From Thalassobaculum sp965228445 (GTDB lineage Bacteria; Pseudomonadota; Alphaproteobacteria; Thalassobaculales; Thalassobaculaceae), in NCBI GenBank assembly GCA_965228445.1, contig OZ245813.1:682001-746000 (forward strand): a DNA stretch of 64,000 bases, given 5' to 3'. The notes under the pieces are model-generated. The model was not told where the DNA came from and ran no database searches. It saw only the letters and a program-made list of their open reading frames with translations. This document shows, one piece after another, positions 41,563 to 49,354 of this stretch. Position numbers and translations under genes: made by a program. Position 1 is the first letter of the stretch. Every line of letters starts with the position of its first letter.

Positions 41563-42351
41563 ATGACCCTCGTTCTCTTCTCCATCCTCTGGAAGACCCT
41601 CGCCACCGCCTCGGTGATCATCGCCGCCGGCCGGCTCGCCCGCCGCCTCGGCCCGCTGCTGACCTCGGTGCTGATCACCATGCCCTTCAACGCCGGGCCG
41701 GGCTTCTTCTTCGTCGCCCTGGACCAGGAGCCGGCCTTCGTCGCCGAGGGAGCGCTGATGGCGTTCGGCGTCGCCGGCATCATCGTCATCTACTGCACCG
41801 CCTGGGTGCATGCCGCCCGGTATTTCAGTTTCCTCGTCACCTCGCTGCTGGGGATCGGGGTCTGGCTGGCCTGCGTGCTGGTTCTGGACCTGCTGCCGCC
41901 GTCGCTGCTGGTGGCGAGCTGCGCGGTCGTCATCGGCAGTCTGGTGGCGCTGGTGCTGCGCCGGCGCGACATCCCCAAGCCGGTCGCCCCGCCCTCGGCC
42001 GCCGGGTGGCGCTTCGCCATCGTGCGCGGCCTGGCCGCGGGCATCGTCGTGGCGACGGTCGCCACCGCCAGCCCCTGGCTCGGCGCCCACTGGTCCGGGA
42101 TCCTGCTGGCCTTTCCGACGACGCTGCTGGCGTCGACCTGGATGCTGTGGGGCCATTACGGCCGCGACTTTACCGCCGCCACCATGAACGCCGCCCAGCC
42201 CTCCCTGGTGGTTTATGCGAGCTTCTGCCTGGCGCTGCACCTGCTCGCCGGGCCGATGGGGGGCGTCGCCGCGGTGCTCACCGCCTTCGCCCTGTCCGGG
42301 GTCGTGGCCGGCCTCTATGCCCTGGTGCTGATGCGTCTGTCGCGTCGGTGA
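41563..42351 (+). CDS. Membrane protein of unknown function with two similar halves
   Basis: A 262-residue membrane protein with about eight hydrophobic segments. The halves look like a duplication: LGPLLTSVLITMPFNAGPGF near residue 29 matches GAHWSGILLAFPTTLLASTW near residue 177 in spacing and in the L-x-x-P-x-x turn. Each half is GlpM-like in length (about 120). I take the ATG at 41563, as upstream extensions overlap the lysR gene and look noncoding; no ribosome site is obvious. No function can be named. Confidence 0.7.
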   Translation: MTLVLFSILWKTLATASVIIAAGRLARRLGPLLTSVLITMPFNAGPGFFFVALDQEPAFVAEGALMAFGVAGIIVIYCTAWVHAARYFSFLVTSLLGIGVWLACVLVLDLLPPSLLVASCAVVIGSLVALVLRRRDIPKPVAPPSAAGWRFAIVRGLAAGIVVATVATASPWLGAHWSGILLAFPTTLLASTWMLWGHYGRDFTAATMNAAQPSLVVYASFCLALHLLAGPMGGVAAVLTAFALSGVVAGLYALVLMRLSRR

Positions 42352-42440
42352 CGCTGTTCGGCCATTGCCGTTGCGCCGGAAGCGGTGCTCCAATGCCGCT
42401 CTCAGCAATCAATCGAGCAGGACGCTCCCAGGGGAAGACT

Positions 42441-43337
42441 ATGGGTCACGTGACGACCGACGACGGTGTGAAGCTCTACTTCGAGGAGGTCGGAGAAGGC
42501 ACGCCGATCGTGTTCGTCCACGAATATGCCGGCGACTGGCGCTCGTGGGAGCCGCAGATGCGCCATTTCGGCCGGCGCTACCGCTGCATCACCTATTCGG
42601 CCCGCGGCTACGCCCCGTCCGACATTCCTGAGAGCCCCGAGGCCTATGGCCAGGACCGGGCGCGCGAGGATATCCGCTCGATCATGGACGGGCTCGGCAT
42701 CGATGCCGCCCATATCGTGGGACTGTCGATGGGCGGCTTCGCCACCCTGCATTTCGGCTTCCACCATCCCGACCGGGCGCTGTCGCTGACCGTCGCCGGC
42801 TGCGGCTACGGCGCGGATGCCGAGCGCCGCGAGCAGTTCCGCAAGGAGACCGAGGCGACCGCCGACCGGATCGCCGCCGAGGGCATGGAGGTGGTCGGCA
42901 AGGCCTATGCCATCGGCCCGACCCGGGTGCAGTTCGAGGCCAAGGATCCGCGCGGCTGGAAGGAGTTCGAGACCCAGCTCTGCGAGCATTCCACGCTCGG
43001 CTCGGCCAACACCATGCGCGGCGTGCAGGCGCGCCGGCCGTCGCTTTACGACCTGGTCGAGCAGATGAACGCGCTCACCGTCCCGACCCTGATCGTCAAC
43101 GGCGACGAGGACGATCCCTGTCTGGACGTGGGCAACTTCATGAAGCGGATGATCCCGTCCGCCGCCCTGTCGGTGCTGCCGAAGACCGGCCACACCTTGA
43201 ACATCGAGGAACCGGCGCTGTTCAACGCGGTGGTGGAGGATTTCTTCCACACCGTGGAGTGTGGGCGCTGGGGATTGCGCGACCCGCGCTCGACCACCGG
43301 CGCCATCATCACGGCGGGACCGGTCAACGACAAGTAA
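42441..43337 (+). CDS. Alpha/beta-fold hydrolase
   Basis: A 298-residue hydrolase. The nucleophile elbow is GLSMGGFATL, an oxyanion region HEYAGDWRSWEPQ follows the first strands, the acid is in VNGDEDDPC and the catalytic His is in PKTGHTLNIEEP. The last 30 residues (ECGRWGLRDPRSTTGAIITA) form a tail beyond the core. GGGGAAGACT precedes the ATG. It is followed after 15 bases by an SDR gene, so the two are likely co-transcribed. Substrate unknown. Confidence 0.88.
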   Translation: MGHVTTDDGVKLYFEEVGEGTPIVFVHEYAGDWRSWEPQMRHFGRRYRCITYSARGYAPSDIPESPEAYGQDRAREDIRSIMDGLGIDAAHIVGLSMGGFATLHFGFHHPDRALSLTVAGCGYGADAERREQFRKETEATADRIAAEGMEVVGKAYAIGPTRVQFEAKDPRGWKEFETQLCEHSTLGSANTMRGVQARRPSLYDLVEQMNALTVPTLIVNGDEDDPCLDVGNFMKRMIPSAALSVLPKTGHTLNIEEPALFNAVVEDFFHTVECGRWGLRDPRSTTGAIITAGPVNDK

Positions 43338-43352
43338 GGGGAGGCTGCCGAC

Positions 43353-44117
43353 ATGGCGGACAAGCTGGAAGGACGGGCGGCGATCGTGACCGGGGCCGCC
43401 CGCGGCATCGGTCGGGCGATCTGCGAGGCGTTCGTGGAGGAGGGGGCGGCGGTCTTCGTCGCCGACCTGCATGGCGGCGAGGCGGAGGCCCTGGCGGCGT
43501 CCCTGGTGGAGAGCGGCGGCCGGGCGGCCGGCGGCTATTGCGACGTGCGCTCCACCGACAGCGTCCGCGACGTGGTCGAGCAGGCGGCCCGCAGCTTCGG
43601 CGGCCTGGACATCCTGGTGGCCAACGCGGCGACCATGACCCCCAAGGCGACCATCGAGACGCTGGAGGAGGAGGACTGGACCCAGGCGCTGGCGGTCAAC
43701 CTCACCGGCGCCTTCCACCTGTGCAAGCACGGCATCCCCCACCTGAAGCGGGCCGGCGGCGGATCGATCATCCTCACCGCCTCGCAGATGGGACGGGTCG
43801 CCCGGGCCGGCAGCACGCCCTACTGCACCACCAAGGGCGCGCTGATCCAGATGGCCAAGGGCATGGCCCTCGACCACGCCGAGGACGGCATCCGGGTGAA
43901 CACCCTGTCCCCCGGCGGCACCGCCACCGACCGCATGACCTCCCAGTTCGGCACGATGGAGGAGGCGGAGAAGCAGTGGGGCCTCGCCATGCACCCGCTC
44001 GGCCGCCTGGGCCAGCCGTCGGAGATGGGCCGGGGGGCGGTGTTCCTGGCGAGCGACGATTCCAGCTTCATGACCGGGGCGGACCTGCTGCTCGACGGCG
44101 GCTACAGCGCGCGGTGA
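43353..44117 (+). CDS. SDR-family oxidoreductase
   Basis: A 254-residue classical short-chain dehydrogenase/reductase with TGAARGIGRAI, NAATMT at the NNAG position (first Asn replaced by Ala-Asn order), the catalytic Ser in ILTASQMG, YCTTK as the YxxxK pair, and the C-terminal MTGADLLLDGGYSAR. GGGGAGGC lies upstream of the ATG. It sits directly downstream of the alpha/beta hydrolase gene, suggesting a two-step conversion such as ester or lactone opening plus alcohol oxidation. Confidence 0.87.
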   Translation: MADKLEGRAAIVTGAARGIGRAICEAFVEEGAAVFVADLHGGEAEALAASLVESGGRAAGGYCDVRSTDSVRDVVEQAARSFGGLDILVANAATMTPKATIETLEEEDWTQALAVNLTGAFHLCKHGIPHLKRAGGGSIILTASQMGRVARAGSTPYCTTKGALIQMAKGMALDHAEDGIRVNTLSPGGTATDRMTSQFGTMEEAEKQWGLAMHPLGRLGQPSEMGRGAVFLASDDSSFMTGADLLLDGGYSAR

Positions 44118-44145
44118 GGGGGGCGGACGCGCCGCCCTTCCGTTG

Positions 44146-44256
44146 CGTCTTCCCGGCCCTGCGCCAGGATCCAGACAACGGCGTGCTGGAGCGCCGGTGG
44201 GATTTCTGCGGCCTTCCAGCACCTGTTCTAGGTCCTGGCGCGAGGCCGGGAAGACG
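44146..44256. repeat. MITE-like element with 29-base terminal inverted repeats
   Basis: Arms at 44146-44174 and 44228-44256 are complementary at about 25 of 29 positions; ends read CGTCTTCCCGGCC and GGCCGGGAAGACG. A nested pair GTGCTGGA / TCCAGCAC lies inside. The 111-base element fills most of the gap between the SDR gene and the GST gene. Its ends match the hairpin at 27317-27349 and segments near 7711-7740. Confidence 0.65.
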
Positions 44257-44329
44257 ATATGTTGAGGCTGGCTGCGGCAAGTGTTCGTGATATGTTCTGA
44301 TCGTATCACCCTGCCGCAGGAGCCCCGAC

Positions 44330-45004
44330 GTGAAGCTGTATTCCGGTCCGCTCAGCCTGTTCTCCCGCAAGGTCGAGATCGCGCTCGCCGAGAAGGGCAT
44401 CGCCCATGAGCGCGAGGTCGTGACCTTCAGCCAGACCAGGGGCTATGCGCCGAAGCACCCGGCGGTGCTGGCCGGCAATCCGAAGGGCCAGGTGCCGGTG
44501 CTGGGGGACGGCGACCTCACCCTGTTCGATTCCACCGTGATCCTGGAATACCTGGAGGAGGGCTGGCCGGAGCCGGCGCTGATGCCGACCGAGCCCAAGG
44601 CAAGGGCGCGCTGCCGGCTGCTGGAGCTCACCGCCGACGAGATCCTGCTGAAGCCGCTGTCGCGCCTGATGTTCCGCACCGAGCCGGCCCGCGCCGACCC
44701 GGCCGAGGAGGCGAGGCTGGAGGCGGCCGCCGCCGGGGCGGAGGAGGACTTGCTCGCACTCTACGGGACGCTCGCCGGCGAGCTGCGCGGCGACTGGTTC
44801 TGCGAGCGGTTCTCGATGGCCGATATCGCGCTGTTCACGAGCGTGCATTACGGCGTGCGGCTGGGGGGGCCGTCCTTGGACAGCGCTCCCGCGCTGGCGC
44901 TATGGTATCGGCGCATGCTGGCCCGCCCTGCGGTGTCCGCGGTGGTGGCCGAGATCGACGAGGCGGACCGCCGGCTGTCGCGGCCGGTGGCGAGGAGGAT
45001 GTGA
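44330..45004 (+). CDS. Glutathione S-transferase-family protein
   Basis: A 224-residue GST. The thioredoxin-like N-terminal domain has YSGPLSLFSRKVEIALAEKG, the glutathione-binding GQVPVLGDGDLTLFDSTVIL and EYLEE, followed by an all-helical C-terminal domain (FSMADIALFTSVHYGVRLG). It starts at GTG 44330 with AGGAG upstream. Its stop overlaps the next start by one base (TGATG), so it is co-translated with an ATC-hydrolase-family gene, hinting at sulfur-compound chemistry. Confidence 0.85.
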   Translation: MKLYSGPLSLFSRKVEIALAEKGIAHEREVVTFSQTRGYAPKHPAVLAGNPKGQVPVLGDGDLTLFDSTVILEYLEEGWPEPALMPTEPKARARCRLLELTADEILLKPLSRLMFRTEPARADPAEEARLEAAAAGAEEDLLALYGTLAGELRGDWFCERFSMADIALFTSVHYGVRLGGPSLDSAPALALWYRRMLARPAVSAVVAEIDEADRRLSRPVARRM

Positions 45005-45471
45005 TGGGTGAGAGACTGCCGATCCTGGAACAGCGCCGCATCGAGGCGGAGGTGATCAAGCCGATCTACGAGGAGATGGTCGCCCAGCTCGGCACGGTGC
45101 AGGCCCGGGACATCCTCGACACCGCGATCCGCAAGGCGGCGATCGCCCAGGGCCAAAGCTTCGCCGCCGAGGCCGAGGGCGGCACCGACCTGGACAGTTT
45201 CGCCGATATCCAGAAGCACTGGACCGCCAGCGGCGCCCTGGAGATCGAGCCGGTCGACCGCACGCCGCAGACCCTGGATTTCAACGTCACCCGCTGCCGG
45301 TATTCGGAGATGTACAAGGCGATGGGCCTGGGCGAGATCGGCCATCTGCTGTCCTGCAACCGCGACGGCACCTTCTGCGAGGGCTACGACCCGCGCATCA
45401 AGCTGGAACGCACCCAGACCCTCATGGGCGGGGCAAGCCACTGCGACTTCCGCTACACGTTCGAGGAGTAG
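45004..45471 (+). CDS. L-2-amino-thiazoline-4-carboxylic acid hydrolase-family protein
   Basis: A 155-residue protein of the ATC_hydrolase family (Pfam PF14196 by memory). Family features are the helical N-terminus with IKPIYEEMVAQLG, and LDFNVTRCRYSEMYKAMGLG followed by EIGHLLSCNRDGTFCEGYDP, which holds the conserved Cys residues. The named activity opens the thiazoline ring in L-cysteine production; many members have other, unknown roles. It is translationally coupled to the GST gene upstream. GGAGGAT lies just before the start. Confidence 0.75.
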   Translation: MGERLPILEQRRIEAEVIKPIYEEMVAQLGTVQARDILDTAIRKAAIAQGQSFAAEAEGGTDLDSFADIQKHWTASGALEIEPVDRTPQTLDFNVTRCRYSEMYKAMGLGEIGHLLSCNRDGTFCEGYDPRIKLERTQTLMGGASHCDFRYTFEE

Positions 45472-45515
45472 CCCTTCGACACGCCCCGGCCTCGCGCCGG
45501 GGCGTGTCGAAGGGC
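45471..45515. repeat. Perfect 20-base-pair inverted repeat
   Basis: The 20 bases 45471-45490 are the exact reverse complement of 45496-45515, with a CTCGC loop. The first base is the last base of the upstream stop codon. No T-run follows on either strand. It lies between convergent genes and could work as a strong bidirectional mRNA-end hairpin, or be a member of the palindromic repeat set. Confidence 0.7.
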
Positions 45516-45583
45516 GGGGCATTTCGGAAGCCCGGGCGGCCATCTCGACAGTCGCCGCGAGCGAAAGGGCCCCAGCCGAAGGG

Positions 45584-46723
45584 TTATGCCACCCGCTCGC
45601 CTTCGACCCAGACGCCGCGCACCACCGGGCGGCCGTCGACCAGGCGGACCCGGATCAGGTCGGCGCGTTTGCCCGGCGCGAGCACGCCGCGGTCGTCCAG
45701 GCCGGCATGGCGCGCCGGCGTCGCGGTGACCGTCGCCACCGCCCGCGGCACGTCCCAGCCGTCCACATGCGCCACCAGCGAGAACGCCCCGTGCAGCATG
45801 CTCGCCGGCACGTAGTCCGACGAAACGATGTCCAGCAGACCGGCCGCCGCCAGGTCGCGCGCGGTGATGTTGCCGTAGGAGGAACGCCCCCGGACCAGGT
45901 TCGGCCCGCCCATCAGCACCGCCATGCCATGGGCGCGGCAGGCTTCGGCGGCGACCCGCGTGGTCGGGAACTCGGCGATAGAACAGCCGATCTCGGCCGA
46001 TTCCCGCACATGCTCCGCGGTCTCGTCGTCGTGGCTCGCCAGGCTGATGCCGCGGGCTCGGGCCCAGTCGGCCACCGCCCGGCGCTGGCGCGGGCCGCGG
46101 GTGCGCGAGGCCTCGGTCAGCCGCTCATAGGCTTCGGCGATCTCGTCCTCGCTCTGGCCGTCGACCTCGCGGCGCAGACGGCGCCAGACCTCGATATCGG
46201 CGGTCTGTCGCTGGCCCGGCGCGTGGTCCATCAGCGACACCAGCCCGACCAGCGCGTTGTCGTCGTGCTCGGCGAGCTGGTCCAGTACCTCCTCGCCGAT
46301 CACCTCGCAGCGCAGGTGGATCCGGTGGTCGGCCCGCAGCATCCCGGCCTTCCGCGCGTCGGCGATGCCCTGGATGATCGGTCCCACATGGGCGGCGCGC
46401 AGCTCGCCCTTCTCGGTCAGGCCGAGGCACAGCGAATCGTAGACCGTGGTGATGCCGGAGGTGGCGATATGGCCGTCATGGGCGACCGCGGCCGAGACCG
46501 CGTCCCAGAACACCTGGGCGCGCGGCTGGAAATGCTTCTCAATATTGTCGGTATGCAGTTCGACCAGACCCGGCAGCAGGTAATCGCCCTCGCAGTCCAC
46601 CGCGTCCGGTGGTGCTGCGGCGGTCTCGTCGACGGCGGCGATCAGCGCGTTCCGCACCGAAAGGGTGCCGTCGATCACGGCATCGGGCAGGACGATCCGG
46701 GCATTCTTGAAGGCGAGGAACAT
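45584..46723 (-). CDS. phnM: Second PhnM-like amidohydrolase, outside the phn operon
   Basis: A 379-residue PhnM-family protein. It keeps the motifs PGLVELHTDNIEKHF, SLMDHAPGQRQT, LASHDDETAEHV, EFPTTRVAAEA, GGPNLVRG and SSDYVPASMLHGAF. It differs clearly from the operon copy at 10269-11414, so it is not a recent duplicate. No other phn gene adjoins it. It may serve a different phosphonate pathway or hydrolyse another ribose-triphosphate-like substrate. The ATG at 46723 has no strong ribosome site; longer starts enter the rpmF promoter region and are less likely. Confidence 0.85.
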   Translation of the reverse strand: MFLAFKNARIVLPDAVIDGTLSVRNALIAAVDETAAAPPDAVDCEGDYLLPGLVELHTDNIEKHFQPRAQVFWDAVSAAVAHDGHIATSGITTVYDSLCLGLTEKGELRAAHVGPIIQGIADARKAGMLRADHRIHLRCEVIGEEVLDQLAEHDDNALVGLVSLMDHAPGQRQTADIEVWRRLRREVDGQSEDEIAEAYERLTEASRTRGPRQRRAVADWARARGISLASHDDETAEHVRESAEIGCSIAEFPTTRVAAEACRAHGMAVLMGGPNLVRGRSSYGNITARDLAAAGLLDIVSSDYVPASMLHGAFSLVAHVDGWDVPRAVATVTATPARHAGLDDRGVLAPGKRADLIRVRLVDGRPVVRGVWVEGERVA

Positions 46724-46817
46724 GGCGGAAGCTTGTACGGCCGTTGGGAGGAGTCGAGTAGGCGGCGAGGGATGCGCGGGCAAGTTACCTTTATGTGTCG
46801 CATCTGGACAGGAACCC

Positions 46818-46846
46818 TTGCGTCGCACCGCCAAGTTCCGTATATA
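46818..46846 (+). promoter_or_regulatory. Probable promoter of rpmF
   Basis: TTGCGT (46818-46823), a 17-base spacer and TATATA (46841-46846) stand 55 bases before the rpmF start. Spacing is ideal and the -10 lies in the only AT-rich part of the gap. Confidence 0.55.
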
Positions 46847-46901
46847 CCGCGCTCCGCTGCGGGGGTGCCCGCGGCACCGTGTTTCTATTGGAGTGCGAAC
46901 G

Positions 46902-47087
46902 ATGGCGGTTCCCAAGCGTAAAACTACCCCGTCCAAGCGGGGCATGCGCCGGGCGCACGACAAGCTGACGTCCGATGCCTATGTCGAGAGCCCGGACACC
47001 GGCGAGCTGCACCGGCCGCACCACATCGATCTGAAGACCGGCATGTACCGCGGTCGCCAGGTCCTGAAGGTGAAGGAGCGGGTCTGA
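46902..47087 (+). CDS. rpmF: 50S ribosomal protein L32
   Basis: A 61-residue basic protein with the L32 N-terminus MAVPKRKTTPSKRGMRRAHD followed by KL, and C-terminal HHIDLKTGMYRGRQVLKVKE. The zinc-binding cysteines of some L32 proteins are absent, as usual in alphaproteobacteria. TTGGAG precedes the ATG. It is monocistronic, with its own promoter and a strong terminator. The plsX-fabH genes that often follow rpmF are not here. Confidence 0.97.
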   Translation: MAVPKRKTTPSKRGMRRAHDKLTSDAYVESPDTGELHRPHHIDLKTGMYRGRQVLKVKERV

Positions 47088-47132
47088 TCCCGCCCCGGCG
47101 GCGTTCGTTGAACGCCGCATTGAGTTCGAACG

Positions 47133-47162
47133 AGCCCCGATGTGCCGCATCGGGGCTTTTTC
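47133..47162 (+). terminator. Rho-independent terminator of rpmF
   Basis: AGCCCCGATG and CATCGGGGCT form a perfect 10-base-pair stem with a TGCCG loop, followed by a run of five T. It lies 46 bases after the rpmF stop. Confidence 0.85.
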
Positions 47163-47192
47163 GCGTCCGCCCTCCGACCCAGGGGGCCCGCC

Positions 47193-47927
47193 ATGAAGCC
47201 CTATGACGACGGGGCGATTCGCCTGGAGGATCACGGCGGCGGGTTCTGGCGGATCGAGGAGCTCTTCGCCACGCCCGCCGCCCGCGGGGCGATCTGGGTG
47301 GTGGACGGGCGCGACCGTCGGCTGGTGATCGATGCCGGCTGGGGCCTGGTGCCGCTGCGCGACCGCCTGCCGGCGCTGTTCGACCGGCCGATCGTCGCGG
47401 TCGCCAGCCACACCCATTTCGACCATATCGGCGGCATGCACCAGTTCGCCGAGCGGCTGGTCCACCCGCTGGAGGCCGGCATCCTGGCGGAGCCGGGGCA
47501 GGAGGCGACCCAGATCCTGCCCTATCTGGAGGAGTATCCCGAGTCGCTGGCGTTCGATCCGACCGGAGCCGGGTTCACCGCCCGGGACTGGCACATCGCG
47601 CCGGCCCCGGCGACCGGGCTCATCGAGGACGGGCAGGTGATCGATCTCGGCGGGCGGGAGATCGTCTGCCTCCACACGCCCGGGCATTCTCCGGGCCATC
47701 TCAGCTTCTACGAGGCCGCGACTCGAACCCTGTTTCCGGTCGACCTCGCCTATGAGGGCGACATCCTGGACGACATTCCGGGCGCCGATATCGACGCGCT
47801 CCTGGCCAGCCACCGCCGTCTGTCGGCCCTTGAGGTCGACCGCGCGCTGCCGGGGCACTTCGCCTCGTTCGACGGCCGGCGCCTGGCGGAACTGATCGAG
47901 GCATACCGTCGTCGCAGGGGCGCCTGA
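47193..47927 (+). CDS. MBL-fold metallo-hydrolase
   Basis: A 244-residue metallo-beta-lactamase-fold hydrolase with the metal motif SHTHFDHIGGMHQF, then HTPGHSPGHLSFY, the bridging Asp in VDLAYEGD, and a final His in LPGHFASFDG. It is shorter than, and not closely similar to, the MBL protein at 7975-9009. GGGGG lies upstream of the ATG at 47193. Substrate unknown; glyoxalase II-like thioester or lactone hydrolysis is possible. Confidence 0.85.
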   Translation: MKPYDDGAIRLEDHGGGFWRIEELFATPAARGAIWVVDGRDRRLVIDAGWGLVPLRDRLPALFDRPIVAVASHTHFDHIGGMHQFAERLVHPLEAGILAEPGQEATQILPYLEEYPESLAFDPTGAGFTARDWHIAPAPATGLIEDGQVIDLGGREIVCLHTPGHSPGHLSFYEAATRTLFPVDLAYEGDILDDIPGADIDALLASHRRLSALEVDRALPGHFASFDGRRLAELIEAYRRRRGA

Positions 47928-48021
47928 CGTCGGCCCAGCGGACAGGGTCGGCGCGGGCGTTGTCGCTGGCCGGCGAGGCGTGTAGGACTGTCGGCCAACC
48001 CGCTCCAAGGACTTCGGACCC

Positions 48022-49302
48022 ATGGCCATAACACTGGAAACCGGCAACTTCCTGCTGCTGCTGGTCCAGGCCGTCCTCTATTTCTGTGTGATGGTCGCCC
48101 TGTTCTGGGCGCGCCGCCGGGTCGGTCTCGGCGTGTTCCTGTGCGCGCTCGGGGTCATGCACTTCCTGGAGACCTATCTGGCGGCGGTCTTCTATATCCA
48201 GCTGCCGTTCGGGATCATCTCGCCGGGATCGACCGTGCTGTTCTCCGGCAAGCTGCTGATGATTCTGCTGCTCTACATCAAGGAGGATGCGGCGACGGTC
48301 CGTCAGCCGATCTACGGGCTGCTGATCGGCAACTTTCTGATCGTCGGGCTGGTGGTGGTTCTGCGCAACCACGAGGTCGTGCCGGCCGTCCCCGGGCGCG
48401 AGCCGAACATCGCCTTCGTCGACGAGATGGGCTGGCTGATGGTGTGGGGCACGACGCTGCTGTTCCTCGATTCTATCGGCGTCATCCTGCTCTACGAACA
48501 GCTCGGCCGCTGGCTGCGCAACCACCAGCTCGCCCGAATCTTCGTCGCTTCGGCGGCGATGCTGACCTTCGACCAGATCGGCTTCTTCCTGGCGCTGTAC
48601 TACGTCACCGGCGCCCCCTTGCACGTGCTGTACGGCGGCTGGGCGGCGAAGATGGGGGCGGCCGTCGTGTTCAGCCTGATGGTCTTCGCCTATCTGCGCC
48701 TGGTGGAGCGCCGGACCCGGGAGCTGATCCCGACCCAGCTCTCCGACGTGTTCGACACGCTGACCTATCGCGAGCGCTACCTGGACCTGCTCGGCGAGAG
48801 CGGCCGCGACCGGCTGACCGGCGCGCTCGACCGGGGGCGCTTCGACTCCATGGGGCAGGATCTGGTCGGGCCGACGCTGGCCATCGGCGAGCCGGTGAGC
48901 CTGCTGGCGATCGACGTGGACGACCTGGGGCGGATCAACGACCGCGAGGGACGGGCGGCGGGCGACCTGATCCTGCGGGATCTCACGCGCCTGCTGATCG
49001 GCACCGTCGGCGACGCCCGATGCCATCTGTTCCGCCATGGCGGGGGGACCTTCGCCATCGTGGCCCAGGGTCTGAGCCATCCGGCCGCGGTGGAGCTGGC
49101 GGAGCTGCTGCGCCGGACCACCGCCCGGGCGGAGATGTCGGAGCGCGGGTCGATCGTGACGGTGAGCGCCGGCGTGGCGACCGGTCCGGAGGACGGGCGT
49201 GACCTGTATCGGGCCTTCGCCGTCGCGGAAGCCCGCCTGCGCGAGGCCAAGGCCGCCGGCAAGGACCGGGTGGTCGGCCGCGACGGCGTGGTCCTGGGAT
49301 AG
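48022..49302 (+). CDS. Membrane protein with degenerate GGDEF domain
   Basis: A 426-residue protein. The N-terminal 230 residues hold about seven hydrophobic segments, with YLAAVFYIQLPFGIISPGST like VUT/YhhQ-type sensor domains. A linker leads to a GGDEF domain (residues about 265-420) starting DRLTGALDRGRFD. The metal-site Asp in LLAIDVDDLGRIND is kept, but the signature loop reads GGGTF at residues 340-344 instead of GG(D/E)EF. Loss of the acidic residue should abolish diguanylate cyclase activity, leaving GTP or c-di-GMP sensing, or a purely structural role. No EAL domain. Monocistronic. Confidence 0.82.
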   Translation: MAITLETGNFLLLLVQAVLYFCVMVALFWARRRVGLGVFLCALGVMHFLETYLAAVFYIQLPFGIISPGSTVLFSGKLLMILLLYIKEDAATVRQPIYGLLIGNFLIVGLVVVLRNHEVVPAVPGREPNIAFVDEMGWLMVWGTTLLFLDSIGVILLYEQLGRWLRNHQLARIFVASAAMLTFDQIGFFLALYYVTGAPLHVLYGGWAAKMGAAVVFSLMVFAYLRLVERRTRELIPTQLSDVFDTLTYRERYLDLLGESGRDRLTGALDRGRFDSMGQDLVGPTLAIGEPVSLLAIDVDDLGRINDREGRAAGDLILRDLTRLLIGTVGDARCHLFRHGGGTFAIVAQGLSHPAAVELAELLRRTTARAEMSERGSIVTVSAGVATGPEDGRDLYRAFAVAEARLREAKAAGKDRVVGRDGVVLG

Positions 49303-49354
49303 TCCGGACCGCCCCGGCCGGCGGACCCTGCCGGCCGGGACGGCGTTGTGCCGG

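Noticed and set aside
41517..42440. N-terminal extension of the alpha/beta hydrolase frame
   Set aside because: It overlaps the membrane-protein gene in another frame and is Arg/Ala-rich; the ATG at 42441 has a ribosome site.
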